64,000 nt of DNA from contig CM076259.1 in the NCBI GenBank assembly GCA_038380795.1, forward strand, positions 101,357,739 to 101,421,738, given 5' to 3'. The translations under genes were made by a program, and so were the position numbers. The notes beneath the pieces are model-generated. The model saw only the letters and a program-made list of their open reading frames with translations. It was not told the origin of the DNA and ran no database searches. The stretch is from Pyrocephalus nanus (taxonomy: Eukaryota; Chordata; Aves; Passeriformes; Tyrannidae). Below are positions 25,092 through 37,289 of the stretch, piece by piece. The first letter of the stretch is position 1; the number at the start of each line of letters is the position of its first letter.

Positions 25092-27473
25092 TTTTTTTTA
25101 ATCTATCCTTACATATATATATATACACAACCTTACTTGCTTTATTTTTGCATATGCAGTGCTATAAGTGTTTTTGAAAAATGAGTAATTTCCGCTGCTC
25201 ACTTTTCACTGAATTCAAAAACAGATGCTTGACAGTGAGAAGGAAGATTATAAACATATACAATTTTTAAAAAGTGAGCCTATTTCCCCAAATCCAGTGA
25301 AGGAAAATAAAACCCAAGGACAGTGTTAGCATGTAATGGATGAGATCTTTAAGTAGGAATAAATTGTTGTAACTTGACTAGTATCACTTAAGCTGAACTG
25401 ATTTCCTATGCCTGAGAACACGAGCCCAGGCTTTTTGTTTGTTTAGCCTGTTTTAATGTCCTCAAATGGTTCTTTATTATCAGCAGAAGGTAGTATGCTA
25501 AGGATCAGATGTGTGCACACAGCATTCTGCTCTCTTTGTTGGCACACATATGTGCCAACATGTGGGGCTTGACACTGGTGGAGCAGGGATTGGCTGATGT
25601 CATCAGACAGTAAAGTTTTGCAAGTTGGCTGTTTCCTATTCCTTCTTTTAGGTTCACAGCTATAGAGGTAGTGAGTAAAGACAGTTCTGCGCTGGAGGCA
25701 CTTTTATAGCTCATTATAAGGATTAATAGTCCCCATCATATTTATCAACATACCCTTTAAATGATAATAATTACCTCCACCAGAGTTTGGCAGCTGGTCC
25801 CTGCTCTTCTGCTCTTCTGTTGTCCACCTCCTCATTCTGAGTTGATTTATTCTGGGGTCCCCCCCAACTTTAAATACTTGGGTTCCAAAGCTGAGTAAAG
25901 TGGAATAAAGGATGTGCTGTGCATTGGTATTTGTAGGTCACTTTAGCCAGGCAGGTGTTTCAGGAAGCCCATCAAAATGCTTCAAGCATGTAGAGCTACT
26001 CTTGGGAGATCAGGTGAGGCTTGAAATGCATTCCGTACTTGGCTTTCCTTGTCAGGTTTGATTGCAGGAAGTTAGGATGGGACTGGATGAGCTTTGACTG
26101 GGATTTCCAGTCTGCAGAAAATGTTATTGGGCAGGTCATTGTGAGCCTTCCCCTTTCTGCTGGCCTCCCATTTGGATGGCTGGAGTGATGTGCTGCAAAC
26201 TGACAGCTCAGGGACGTGCAAGTGAGATGCTCTCTGGAGTGCAGCTGCGCTGCTGGGCATTGCTAAGGTAAAGTTGGAATCTGCTGAGATGCCACTGACT
26301 CTCTGCAATGTGGAAGAGGAATTAATACTTTTATACCAGCGCTGCAGCTCTTGAAAGGCACCCTGGCATAACACCCACACTGCTAGAGAAGTTCCATTTT
26401 TTCTTTGGCTCTTTCTTCCCTTCTTTCAAACTCTGTGAAGCAAAGAAGAGCCTTTGGTCTGCATCGTAGAAATTACTGCATGGTGCTGCCTTTTTAGAGG
26501 ATGAAAAGAGAACTTATCTCTTCTTTCTCCTCTGCCTGAATCTCTTCTAAGCTTTTTACTGTCTTACAGTCCTTTTCCCCATCTTCTACTAAGTAATTTT
26601 TGTCTTTTAGGATAAATATATTCTCTACTTTGCTGTCACTTTTGGGTTAAAATGCTAGTCAGTACAAATATTACTCTCTTGTCTTCTTCAGTCTTGATTT
26701 ATGTGCATGATTTGGGGGGGAAGGTAAACCTTAATCTAAGAAGTCACATGGAATCTTTGGGACCTTGATAGCTGTACCTCATTTTGCAGTGGGCTGTCTG
26801 AAACCACTCACTGATCTGATGCATGCTTCAGCTATCAATAAATGTTGCTCCTCTGTCAGGGAATGGTAATCAAAGACACATGGATGCTGAAATTTAACTA
26901 CTGAAGTTAGATCCTACCCTATTTGAAGCAATGGTCTAGAAACACTTTTGAGGAACTGTTACTGTAGTGTTTATGCAAGAAGGAGATGGACCAGTGTGTG
27001 AATAGATGGTCAGGGCACTCAGGGACCAGAGGACATTGTCCTACAAGCCACCAGCAGTACCTGAGATAACATGGAAGCCTGTCTTCTAGCACAGAGGGAT
27101 GAGGGGTTCTGCTTTTGATAGCTTTTCTTCATACCACTGCTATGTTGTCTTCCTGATACTAGGATTTCTGCCAAAAATAAACACTGTTGATGTTTTCTTT
27201 TATTAGCATGCATTTATGGAGGCTTAAGAATCTGATTCACTCCTTACTTTCATGCTAAACAGGTTAAGTTAGGTGGCTACCAAAAAACAGGGTTCAAGAG
27301 GGAGGTCAGAGAAACATTTGTTTATAATCTTAATACACAGCCTGTTCTAGACACCTCTTTTAGACTCATTCCACTCTCCTTCATTTGTTTTGCTTTTTGA
27401 AAAGTAAACAAATGAAATGAAGCAGAGTTACCAATATCTTACAAATAAGATGGATTTGAGGTTTCATTTCTAC

Positions 27474-27490
27474 TTTTTTTTTTTTTTTTT
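27474..27490. repeat. T17 homopolymer
   Basis: An uninterrupted run of 17 T. No poly-A signal complement (TTTATT) follows at the spacing expected for a minus-strand retrocopy. Confidence 0.9.
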
Positions 27491-30400
27491 AACCTCCAGC
27501 ACAAGTAATTATTTGCTTTAAAACTATATTACTTTAGAGGCAAAAGTCTCCCCAGGAGTTCACCCAGTGATGGAGTTTGAGGTGGTTTAATTGTAGCAAT
27601 GTGAGAATTATTCTCTGGCCTGTTGCACTGTATAAAGCTGCTAAATACCTGTAGAACACTGAGTGTCATAAGCATCACCACCTTCACCCAGAGATAGGAA
27701 GCATGATGTTTAAAAAGAAGTGAACTAGCCACTTTCTGTCACCCCAGGAAACCTACAGAATAAACAAAATACCTTGAGAGTTGTACAAGCAACTGTTTTG
27801 TAAAGGAACATATGTATTGAGGTACTGTACAGGATACTCATCTCATACACTGAGTGCCTCCAGCTATTTGAATAGCCCAACAACCCCTGTTACACCAGTT
27901 TGCTAATATTCAGTGCTGGCCCACAGGCAAGTCTCACTCTACCCGGTTGTTTCACTGTGTGTCACCATTTCAGCCCTCTGTCACCACTCCCTAAAAGCAA
28001 AGTCAACTCCTTTTCAACTATGTCTCCTGTTGTGGAGAGATCTGTTGAACACCAAACAGCTCTTCAGTTTTCTCTGCTTGTTCTGGTTTCATCAGCTCAG
28101 GAGGTGGGGGTTTCTGTGAATGGGATGAAAAAAACCCATTGATTTACTACATGGAGGATCCTGTCCGGCATCTGTTATTAAATATCTTATGTATGAAAAA
28201 AAACCCAAAATCCCAAAGCCCTAAAACTCATGAACATCTTTATTGAAATACTACAGTTAAGATTGCAAAAAAAGTGGGTGGAAAATGCCAGAACTGATGT
28301 TGTTCACGCAGCCTTACTTCAGCCAACAGAAATATGTGAGTTACGCTGCAGTCTTCATTCACACAATGACATGTTGCACTCTTGGGTGCAGGAAGATTAA
28401 TGTGACTGAAGGCCTTTTATACTTGGAAGGAGTGCGTGACAGTGTCATAGACCAGCCCAGCTCTATTTTAGGAAGATAGGGAAGCAGTCCTCTGGGCTCC
28501 TTGCATATTCATTGGAAAGAGGTGGGTGTTTCTAAGAAAGGTCATCTGTGTCCTGCTTAGATTTAAGTAAGGCATGTATGTTAGGAAGGCTGGATCCTCC
28601 CCTCCGATCTTCTCATGTTTTTTCTCCGTGTAAATAAAAGATTGCATACTGTTTTTCTGCCCTCCTTCCTAACCCCACCTTCTCTGCTTTTATGATGTTG
28701 TGAAATAAAGCCTGTACAGAGCACCGCTGTCGTGGTCTGCTAAGGAGGCAACACCCACTGGCCTTGAAAGCCTCATGCATCTCTCTCCTTGGCGTCGCAC
28801 AGATGGGTGGTGCGTGGCGGCCAGGTTTTGACCTGCTTCTCACAGCCTCCCAGTGCAGGCAGCAGGGCCTCTTCATCGCTTCATCTCCAGCTGCCCCACT
28901 CCCAACCGGCTCATTTCTCCCCAGAGATGTTTGGCGTCAGGGCAGGGACACTGGTGGCTGCTGCACGTTACAGGCAGTGGGGCAGACAGCAGGTGAAGGG
29001 CTGTAACCTCGCCGTGTGTTGAAACAGTTGAGGGAGGGGAACTGCATGTTGCAGGCAGAGCTGGCTTTGCAAAAGTCATTAGAAAGTGCTTTTATGAGGA
29101 AAGCAAAGGGGTGGGAAAATCCCATCTGTCTTGCTTCAAGAGGTTTGAAATGAAAAGCTAAAGCTCTGAGTGCCGGTCCAGGACATGAGCTGCACCTCCA
29201 CCCAAAACCCTAATGTCTTCCAAATGAGCCTGGGTTTCAAGCAAGTATCAGAAGACCTGACCAAGGAAAGGAAATGTGAATGTGGCTCTGTGTTAACCCT
29301 GGAGTGGCTGCCAGAGGCCCTACCTAAGATTGATTTGGGGACCTGCCACAGCTCCCTGAGAGCACTGCTGTGTTCCCACAGCCACTGCCAGGGGAAGGCC
29401 AGATTCTGTTGTGCCAGCCTGGAGTTTGTGGTGCAGTGGAGTTATGAGCTGGGACAGAAGATGGCCTAACAAAGACAGGATATTCTTTGAGAGGGAAGAG
29501 AGTGCACTGTCCCATGAAACACTCACTGTCCTCACGCTGTCTTGCTGCTGAGAGTACAATCCCACTGTGGTCAGGGCATTAGGAGGTGGAGACCAGTAAC
29601 TAGATCTGATTAAACCACAGGTTTGCCCTGTCATTTTAGGCAAGCTGGTTCACCTTGCTGCACTTTTCTCGAGTAGGTTCTGTTGTACCCATTTATGCAA
29701 TCCTAAGATATGGCACCCTATAGGACTGGAAGAGTTGCTCCCATGGTGTTTGTGTGGTGCCTGTGTCCACGAGCGTGTGTGTCGCAGCTGGTGAAACTAA
29801 TTGCCACCACTAGACATAAGAGCCTGACACAAGTGGGGGAAGAGGAGGAGAGGGACACTGAACCTTCCTTGTTCTCTAGAAATTGTTGTTTCTGCTTGTC
29901 AGGTTTCCCTGTGAATGAGTCTAATGACAGCTGAGCTGCTGCATGAGCTGTATGAGCAGTAGCGTCTTTGGGACACTGTGCAGCCAAATTGAGCTCTTGC
30001 TTGCTGGACTGAAGTCCTTCTTTGTTTTTTTGGCAGCTTCTGGTCTCCACTGGAGCAGGGAGAGGTGAAATAACACAAAAGAAGAGTACAAACAGCAGAG
30101 AAATCTAGGAGCAGCTTTGTCATGAAGACCTGAATTGTGTCTTGCTGTTTCCTAACCATGTCCTTGGTTTTAATGTAATTAGTGTAGTCTGAGGTAATGT
30201 GAATTCATTCAGCGTCTTTGCCTACAGGCCTAAATTGGTTTCTCAGGGACAATCTGGAAATCCCTTCCTAAACCATTACTGTGCAACATGATATGATGTG
30301 TATAAAGGCACTGCAACTGAGCTTAAGAGAATAGACTCAGCTCCATGAAAAAACCTGCAAGTCCAACTCCCACTAATCAGGTGTCCAAGTATATTTGTTT

Positions 30401-30512
30401 TCTGGGCTGAGGTGATGGAATTTGGAAAGAGGCAATAGGGCAAAGAAAGCTTCCCCTTTTTTTCTGTAAAGGGATAAAAAGCAATTTTCATCAGAACATT
30501 TACTTGCATTTA

Positions 30513-30626
30513 TTAAATCTTGCTGCCTTTCTCGTAATGGCTTATCTGCTCTCCTATATCCTCCAGCCTGCTGACCAGGCTCTCCAGCCGGGCCTGCATG
30601 TGCATGAGGGGAACAGCATGGTGTTG
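30513..30626 (-). other. Speculative terminal exon with coiled-coil heptads
   Basis: On the minus strand a 37-codon open segment ends in TAA (30513-30515). Its last 26 codons begin ARLESLVSRLEDIGEQISHY. Hydrophobic residues fall at 3-4-3-4 spacing (L3, L6, L10, I13, I17, Y20), and the pattern continues backward through M and L in the preceding PLMHMQ. This is an ideal heptad pattern. A possible splice acceptor, TTCCCCTCATGCACATGCAG, directly precedes the Ala codon (30594 onward on the plus strand). An in-frame TAG lies upstream, so any exon must start after it. An AATAAA overlaps the stop codon, which is unusual for a real gene. I do not recognise the protein and found no partner exon on the minus strand. 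Chance is a serious alternative. Confidence 0.18.
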
Positions 30627-31869
30627 CTACATGATCAGAGCTGCATCAAGTAGGCAAAGGGCATGGGTTACAGAAAGAGACTGAAGTATTTAGACAGACA
30701 ATTTTGCCTGCTCTTCTGAGAAAGGAGGGAGGAAACTGTTTTAAAGGAGGAGTCAAGACCAAACAATGTCTTGTTACAGGAAATATAAAAGTTTATTTTG
30801 TATCAAAACAAAACAGTATCTGTCAGCCTTTTGAAATGGAAAACCACTTTGTAGATCGGAACCAGTTTCATTTTCTGGGTGCCAAAATCTCTTTGGTGAA
30901 TTTCTATGAAAATCAGAAAATTTCATCCAAAAGCACACAATTCAAGATAAAACTCTGTGTTCCATTTGAAAAAACAGCCTGAATAGGAGAACTGTGTGGT
31001 TGTTTCTTGGTATCACAGTATTCATACAGCAGCACTGGAATGTGCATTCTGTGTATGAGTGAAGAAACGTTCATTTTAAAATGTTCTGAACTATCCCTAG
31101 GGACTTGCAGGAGAATGGGATGTGCTGGCACAGATCATTCTATAAAACGCTAACTATGAAGATGGGGAGAGAATACTTACGCTTGTTTTACTGCTCTAGC
31201 AGAATTAAATGTCCTTTTTTTGTTATTCCCATTAAGAAAGAGGGGAGATACTATTTCATGTGGGACATAGGTGCTGATTTGCTGTAACGGAGCATTTCCC
31301 TTGCTGTTCCTCTGTTGACATTGATTATTTATACCCTTTGTGCCGTAGTTGCTGTACAAGGTTTCTGCCTTGTAAACCTGACAGTTCCCTGGGGACACAG
31401 TGGTGTTTCCCACTCCAGGAGACATAGCCCCAGCTGGGAGTTGGCAGCTGGAGGAATCCTGAGGTCTCCTGTTCCTCCTCCCCTTGTGCCATAGTGGGTA
31501 GGAGGGAGAAGGAGGATGTGGTGCCACCAAGTGCAGTGTCTGCTTCCTGTCTTGTGGCCAGACTATTACTGGGGTGGCACACTGGAAAGGGAAAGAGGGA
31601 ATGGTTCTACATTGCCTTCTCCTGCCCTTGCTGCCTGCTGACTTGTAAGGAAACGAGGTGGCTCAGTGGCTTCAGTTCTCCTTTTCCCACACCTTTTCTC
31701 CCAGTTCTACACAGAGGAATGGGAAAGTGTATCTCTTGAGACTCCCTTGGATGGATTGGCAAGACTGTAGTGCAGTCAAGCCCCAAATAAGCAGTGAAGG
31801 AAGTGGGAAAGGACAGGAACTTGGATATTGTGTCACAGTGGGTTCAGTTAAGTGTCTATCTTGGGATAT

Positions 31870-31953
31870 GTTTGTTTGTTTGAGGTTTTTTACTTGGTTG
31901 TTTTTTTTGTTGTTGTTGTTGTGGGTTTTTGGGTTTTTTTGGTTTTTTTTTTA
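31870..31953. repeat. T/G-rich simple repeat
   Basis: TTTG units, T8, five TTG units, GGG-T5-GGG-T7-GG and T10 follow one another. The plus-strand open frame across it (31852-32070) yields only Val/Phe/Leu-rich low-complexity peptide and is an artefact. Confidence 0.85.
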
Positions 31954-34539
31954 AACTTTGATAGGGCTTTTGCTCTCACTGCTGATTTTGGCCATCAGCC
32001 TGCACATGCATCTAAGCAAGAACAGACTTCACTTTTATTTTCTTTAAAAGGAAATCAAAGCTTTTTATAGACACTTACTGTAGGGAAGCAAAAAATTTGA
32101 TGCAGATAGTTCATTATAACCACTACTCCTCCCACCTTCTCAGAGCACTGCTGTATGCCAAGGTGAGGAGGGGGAAAAATTCCTCATGTAATCCACTTCA
32201 CTGTGCTGGGAGTAAATGATATGGAGACTGGTGGGAAAGGGGAGGCTCCCAGCCCCCCTCTGCCTTTCAGTGGGCTCTTTGCCTGTTCCTATTTCTGTCA
32301 CAAGCAGTTGGCTCCATGAGCTCCAGCCGTCTGAAGTAGATGATGTGTTTATCTGTCGGTTGCTGTGCCAATATGGAACAATAAACTTTGTTCCTCTTCT
32401 TTTTCAAAATAGATTCATAGTTTGGAGATATATAGATATATATATACACTTTTACATTTTTGGAAATGAGCAGTTGTTACTGGTGGAAATTGTGGTGAGG
32501 ACATTATCTGATTATTTTAGATTCCATCCTGGACACATGTATCACGGAAATATTTATCAAACTGTTTCTGGTTTTCAGGTCATCTGAAGATTGTTAAGAG
32601 TAGCCTGGGGTATAAATAATCTTTTCCATCTTGTTTAACAACACTTCTGCCACTTATGTGTGCTATTTTGCTCGGTGCTTAAACTGGATATGTGCTTCAT
32701 GTTTCTCTTCCAGAATGACTTCTAGAAAGGCAGAAGGATAATTTCTCAAGCTACACCTAGTTGTGCAAAGCACAGCATAGTCATCATGATTATCAATATA
32801 ATTTATCAGCATATAATTGAAACAGGAAAACTGGAATTAATCACTCAGTTCTTGCAGTCAAAAGACATATCCTAAATAAATCTTGAACATGAAGAAAATT
32901 TGTCTCAAACCAGGAACAAATGCAAAGTACACGTTTACTAGAAATAGTTTACTCTAGAGCAACACATTTGAGCAAAGGAGTGTGTGACATTACTCATCAT
33001 TTAATTTTCTTACTAATTGTCTCTTGGCTTGAGTAATGCCAGTTGTCTTCTGTAGGCAATTGGAGTCATAGGTATTTAATCTGGTCATCTCAATAATACC
33101 ACTCAATTGAGAACTTTCTAATGGAAGAATGGATGGATTTGAAAGGAATTTGCTTACAGTTCTAAATAAAGATGATCATCATTGAGGTATCTGTGGTGAA
33201 TGCTGGAGCACAGATGGAGGATGCTGGCAGTTTACAGCCTCTCCAAAAGAAATTCCACCTTCCCATAAATGGTCAGAAGTCTCTTTACACCTGTGGGGAA
33301 TGTGGTCTGTCATTATCCCAAACAACATTTACTGTTTTCACACCCTAGCCAATAATATTAACTTTCCCCAGAGGTCTCTGTTTGTTATCCCTGTCAGTGA
33401 CAGTGTGATGACTGGGGTCAGTTAAAGGCATTTTCTGGGGAGCTGGATGTGATCAGAAGGGATAAGGAATCCTTTGCCTGAGATTTACAAGCTAGAAGAA
33501 CTTGATGGACTTTCACATTCGATATGGATTATACAGCAGCTCCCCTTGTGAGCAATACTATGGACAGCCTGAGGAAAGCAAGCTGGGAGATACAGCCCTG
33601 GTTTGAAAGGGAAAGCAGAATACTGACTGGGCTTTTGAACTCGTGGTTGTTTGGATTCAGTGCCTGCTGAACAGGATAACACACCCATCCAAGGAATATT
33701 TGAAGGTAGCATCATTGGCTAAGCTGTATCTGAAGGAACAGTAACACAATTTAAAGAAAAAAAAAGAAGTATCATTTACCTTGTGCCTTCTTCCAAATCC
33801 TGTCTCTGCTATTACCACTGTAGTTAGGACAGGATGCTCATGTTTGATAGGACAGCTCCTTCTACTTTATTCTTCCTCTTGTATACAGTTGTGATACTTA
33901 TGTTGCTATTTATGCTTTTCTGCACAGCTCTGATGTTTGGTTTTTTTATAATGAAATGAAATAAACACTAGGAACCAATGATGTTTCTTGAGTAAGAAAT
34001 CAGGGTGTCGGGTAATAGCAGAAGAAATATCAGATGAGAGAACCTGTTTCAATCTCAGGGTTACATATTTCTGTAACTAACAGCAAATATAAAAATAAAA
34101 ATTTCCATGGTGGTGAATTCTCTATTAGAAAGAAACACTTGAACATTTCCAAAACAGTGACCTAATTTCTGTATGCTACAGCTCATTCACAAGAAATAGC
34201 TTGAAGCTAAACTGGTGGGTGTAAATTTCTAAACCAGGAAACACTATTTTTTTTTTCTCTTAACAAAACTGAAGCTAATTCTGAGGTGGCTATTCTAAAA
34301 TAAGGATGAAATTTATGCAGAAAGAGTTAAGACCCTCATAAACCTCCTTTTAACTATTCTGCTTACCTAGACACGAATCTGGTGAGAACTGCATCGCATA
34401 GCTGTTGGTATCGCAGGGATGTTACTCTGGGCTGATGCCCAGCATGGAGGGCATCAGATCCTGTCCTCAGGACGGGAACAGTGAGTGCATATCCTTCTAG
34501 AGCACACATGTCCAGCACTTCTTTTCTTTTTTATTTTAG

Positions 34540-34563
34540 CTCAAAATGCAGCAAAGGAGACAG
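34540..34563 (+). other. Speculative 24-nt microexon
   Basis: A strong acceptor-like tract, CTTCTTTTCTTTTTTATTTTAG, is followed by 24 bases open in the relevant frame (LKMQQRRQ) and then a donor-like CAG|GTAAAC. The length is a multiple of three and joins in frame with the candidate at 34820. The sequence shows only the splice-site resemblance. Such combinations also arise by chance in long introns, and I recognise no gene. Confidence 0.15.
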
Positions 34564-34819
34564 GTAAACAGACAGGTATTAGGGTCCCTGCAATGGACGC
34601 TAGGCAGCAGGGAGTCCTACACCCCCCACCCTCCTGCAGTTCAGAGCCTTTGCCTGTGTCTGTGGCAGCCTGGAGTTGTGGCAGCTTTGGGGTTGCAGGG
34701 AGCCTGACTCATAAACCTTATGGCCATTTCAGGTCTTGAAAGGCTAAGGGCCTGGGAAGATCCCCCTGAAATGTGAGCACAGGGTTGTTTCTGGTTGCTC
34801 CTTTCCTCTTGGACCTCAG

Positions 34820-34901
34820 CCAGTGTTTGGGGGGACCATACAGCAAATGCAGCAGCAGCTGCAGGCACAGTCTGTGCTTGAGTCATTGCCATTGGGACTT
34901 G
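34820..34901 (+). other. Speculative 82-nt Gln-rich exon
   Basis: After an acceptor-like TCCTTTCCTCTTGGACCTCAG, the segment is open for 27 codons and reads PVFGGTIQQMQQQLQAQ and onward. It is followed by TTG|GTGACA, a weak donor. The Gln richness comes from a short CAG/CTG-rich core, which can create such a peptide by chance. A second frame is open across the same bases. I recognise no family. Confidence 0.15.
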
Positions 34902-35706
34902 GTGACACTCCTGCAGCTAATTTCTGCCTTTGTTCAGTTATTTGTAGCCTTGAGGTATTTGGGAGAAGAGCTCTTCTCCGAGTTAAGTGGTTTGACCAAA
35001 AGAAGCTGCAGGAAGGAAGATTTCTATGTGGAGATATTTCTCTTAACTGTGGCTCCGGGGTAAAGGTGTGGCAGTAACACAGGGAATTCTCTCTCAAGTG
35101 TTTGATAGTAAGAACAATTTTAGGCACCCTGACTTGGCTTGGCTTACTTACTGTTTTACGGTGCATGTTAATCCCAAGATTCTGGTTTTCACAAAATTCT
35201 CCAAATCCCTCTCTCCTCTTGAAATAAATCCAAGCTTTTTTTTCAGCTGCCTCTCCTGGTAACTTCTTCCACATGTTATAACCTTTCAGATGGAGCAGTT
35301 CTGCCTAACAACTTCCCTGTTTTCTCCCAGTTGTTTTATTTGAAATGTTTGCAACCTGTTTTGACATACCTTGCCTTCCTTCCCCCTGCTGCTCCACCCT
35401 AGCTTGTTAGAGATTACCTTGATCACCATGATTTTGAAAATCGTCTACTAGGCCACATTGAAGTATTCTCTTTAACAATGAGAATAAGCGTAACATGCCC
35501 TCACTTCACTAAGAATTTAGGACCCAGTAAGAACCAAAATCTGGTTTCCCTTTTTGTTGCCCTGCTCCTGTGCCCTCTGAGGCAATAATATTCTCTCTAC
35601 AATACAGTCACTAATAGAGAGCATCTGATAAGCCTCCATCTCCAGGACAAGCCATTGATTTCTAGTTGTTATTGCCATATCTCTACCAGCACAAGTTACA
35701 TCCCAT

Positions 35707-35752
35707 TTATTTTTTTTATTATTATTTTTATTATTTTTAATTTTTTAAATTT
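35707..35752. repeat. A/T low-complexity block
   Basis: TTTATT and TTATTATT units with a terminal TTTAAATTT, containing only A and T. No other signal. Confidence 0.85.
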
Positions 35753-35929
35753 CTCTAATGTTCTGCATATATTGATGGCTTTAATTATGGACTTTTTCCA
35801 CTACAACCCTTAAAATCCTTTACCTTGACAAGGTGTCATGTTGTTATGGTACTTAACATACACAGCTTTGCCTGATTCCTTTCTGAGATTAATTTATTCT
35901 ATTCGTTTTGTGTTGAGCCACGCTTTGTG

Positions 35930-36855
35930 GTGGTGAATGGAGTTCCATCTAGCTGGTGACCAGTCACAAGAGGTGCTGCCCAGGGCTCAGAATTAGGGCC
36001 AACCATGTTTAATATCTTTGGCAGTGACCTGCATGAGGGGATCAAGTGCACCGTAAGTGAGCTTGCAGACAAATTGGGTGGATTTGTTGATCTGCTGGAG
36101 GGTAGGAAGGCTCTGCAGAGGGATCTGGGCAGGCTGGATTGATGGGATGAGGTCAATTGTATGAAGTTGAGTAAAGCAAAGTGCTGAGTCCTGCACTTGG
36201 GTCACAATAGCCACATGCAGTGCTCTGGACCTGGGGGAGAGTGGCTGGAAAGCTGCTTGGCAGAAAAGGACCTAGAGGTGCATAAACATGAGCCAGAAGT
36301 GTGCCTAGGTGGCCAAGAAAGCCAATGGCATCCTGGCCTGTGTCAGAAATAGGGTGTCCAGCATGACCAGGGCATGTCCTCCTGTACTTGACACTGGTGA
36401 GGCCACACCTTGAATCCTGTGTTCAGTTTCAGGCCCCTCACTACAAGGCTTTGAGGTGCTGGAGCATGTCCAGAGAAGGGCAATTGAGCTGGTGAAGGGT
36501 CTGGAGCACAATGAAGAGTGGCTGAGGGAGCTGTGGTTGTTTAGCCCTGAGAAAAGGAGACTCTCTACAACTACCTGAAAGGAGGTTGTAGTGAGGTAGA
36601 TGTTAGTCTCTTCTTCCAGGTGACAAGAGACAGAACAAGAGGGTAGAGCTTCAAGTTGCATGAGGGGAGGTTTAGTTTAGATATCAGGAAGTTTAGATAT
36701 TGAGTCACCACCCTTAGAAGTGTTAAAAGAAAATGTGGATATGGCATGCAAGGATATGGCTTAATGGTGAACGTGATGATGGTGCTACATTGATGGTTGG
36801 ATTTGATGATCCTAAAGGTCTTTTCCAACCTGAAAGATTCTGTGATTCTATGATT
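35930..36855 (+). mobile_element. CR1 LINE, 0.9 kb 3' portion with decayed RT
   Basis: This is the longest CR1 here. The 5' end reads GTGGTGAATGGAGTT, then CCAGGGCTCAGAATTAGGGCC and GAGGGGATCAAGTGCACC, the RT palm region (NIF..DL.EGI.CT). Next come GGTAGGAAGGCTCTGCAGAG, CCTGCACTTGGGTCACAATA, GTGGCTGGAAAGCTGC, AAAAGGACCTAGAGGTGC and CTACAACTACCTGAAAGGAG. It closes with GGTCTTTTCCAACCTGAAAG and the 3' hallmark GATTCTATGATT. The palm block that should read FADDTKLGG reads LADKLGG, so one catalytic Asp is lost with a 6-bp deletion near 36069. Stops and frameshifts are numerous, and bases are missing around 36510 and 36690 relative to related copies. It is 5'-truncated, as most CR1 insertions are. 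The minus-strand open frames here are antisense shadows. Confidence 0.92.
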
Positions 36856-37289
36856 TGCTGACTGAACCAAATTCTTCAGCACTGAGTGTCCTCAGCCTAG
36901 ATTTGATCCTTAGATAAGAGCTTGAACAACCATGTGAAGGTATTCTTTTCAGTGTTTCTGTATTGACATCAGTGTACAAGTACAAACTTGATTCTGTAAA
37001 CCAGAAGCAACTCTAAAGGCCATTGTTTATCGCTACCATAATGTAAGAGCCTTAATCACAGGTAGTGTAGGTCACGTGGACATTTTGGTCTGGAAGATGC
37101 TGACACAGAAACAATGTTTGAGGCAAATGGGATGGGATAACCCTTGTAAATCTGCAAACCTTTGAAATGTGCACTCAGTATCCTTTTCCCAACACACTTT
37201 TTTATATCTTATTTGAACTCTTGCTCCACAACCACTGTTCTGTCCTTTTACTTTGCAATCCGTAACTTTGTCTCCATTAGTCATCTCCG
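36856..37289. other. Unique spacer between two CR1 remnants
   Basis: About 430 bases of AT-rich sequence with no open frame of interest and no recognisable repeat. The right part may belong to the old CR1 that becomes recognisable near 37290. Confidence 0.4.

Larger units (their letters stand above)
22826..35929. other. 13 kb without a recognisable gene
   Basis: No convincing gene is visible. The stretch holds the (TG)14 and palindrome at 24999-25091, a T17 run at 27474-27490, a T/G tract at 31870-31953, an A/T block at 35707-35752, and three weak exon-like segments (30513-30626 minus, 34540-34563 plus, 34820-34901 plus) listed separately. Open frames of 80-150 codons, for example 34816-35274 (-) and 32216-32587 (+), have no recognisable content. 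Confidence 0.55.

Noticed and set aside
34816..35274. 152-codon minus-strand open frame
   Set aside because: No recognisable family, and it is antisense to the plus-strand exon candidate. The Cys/Ser-rich end comes from CAG/CTG-rich DNA read in reverse.
36305..36882. Minus-strand open frames of 103 and 118 codons
   Set aside because: They lie antisense across the plus-strand CR1 copy at 35930-36855 and merely mirror its sequence.
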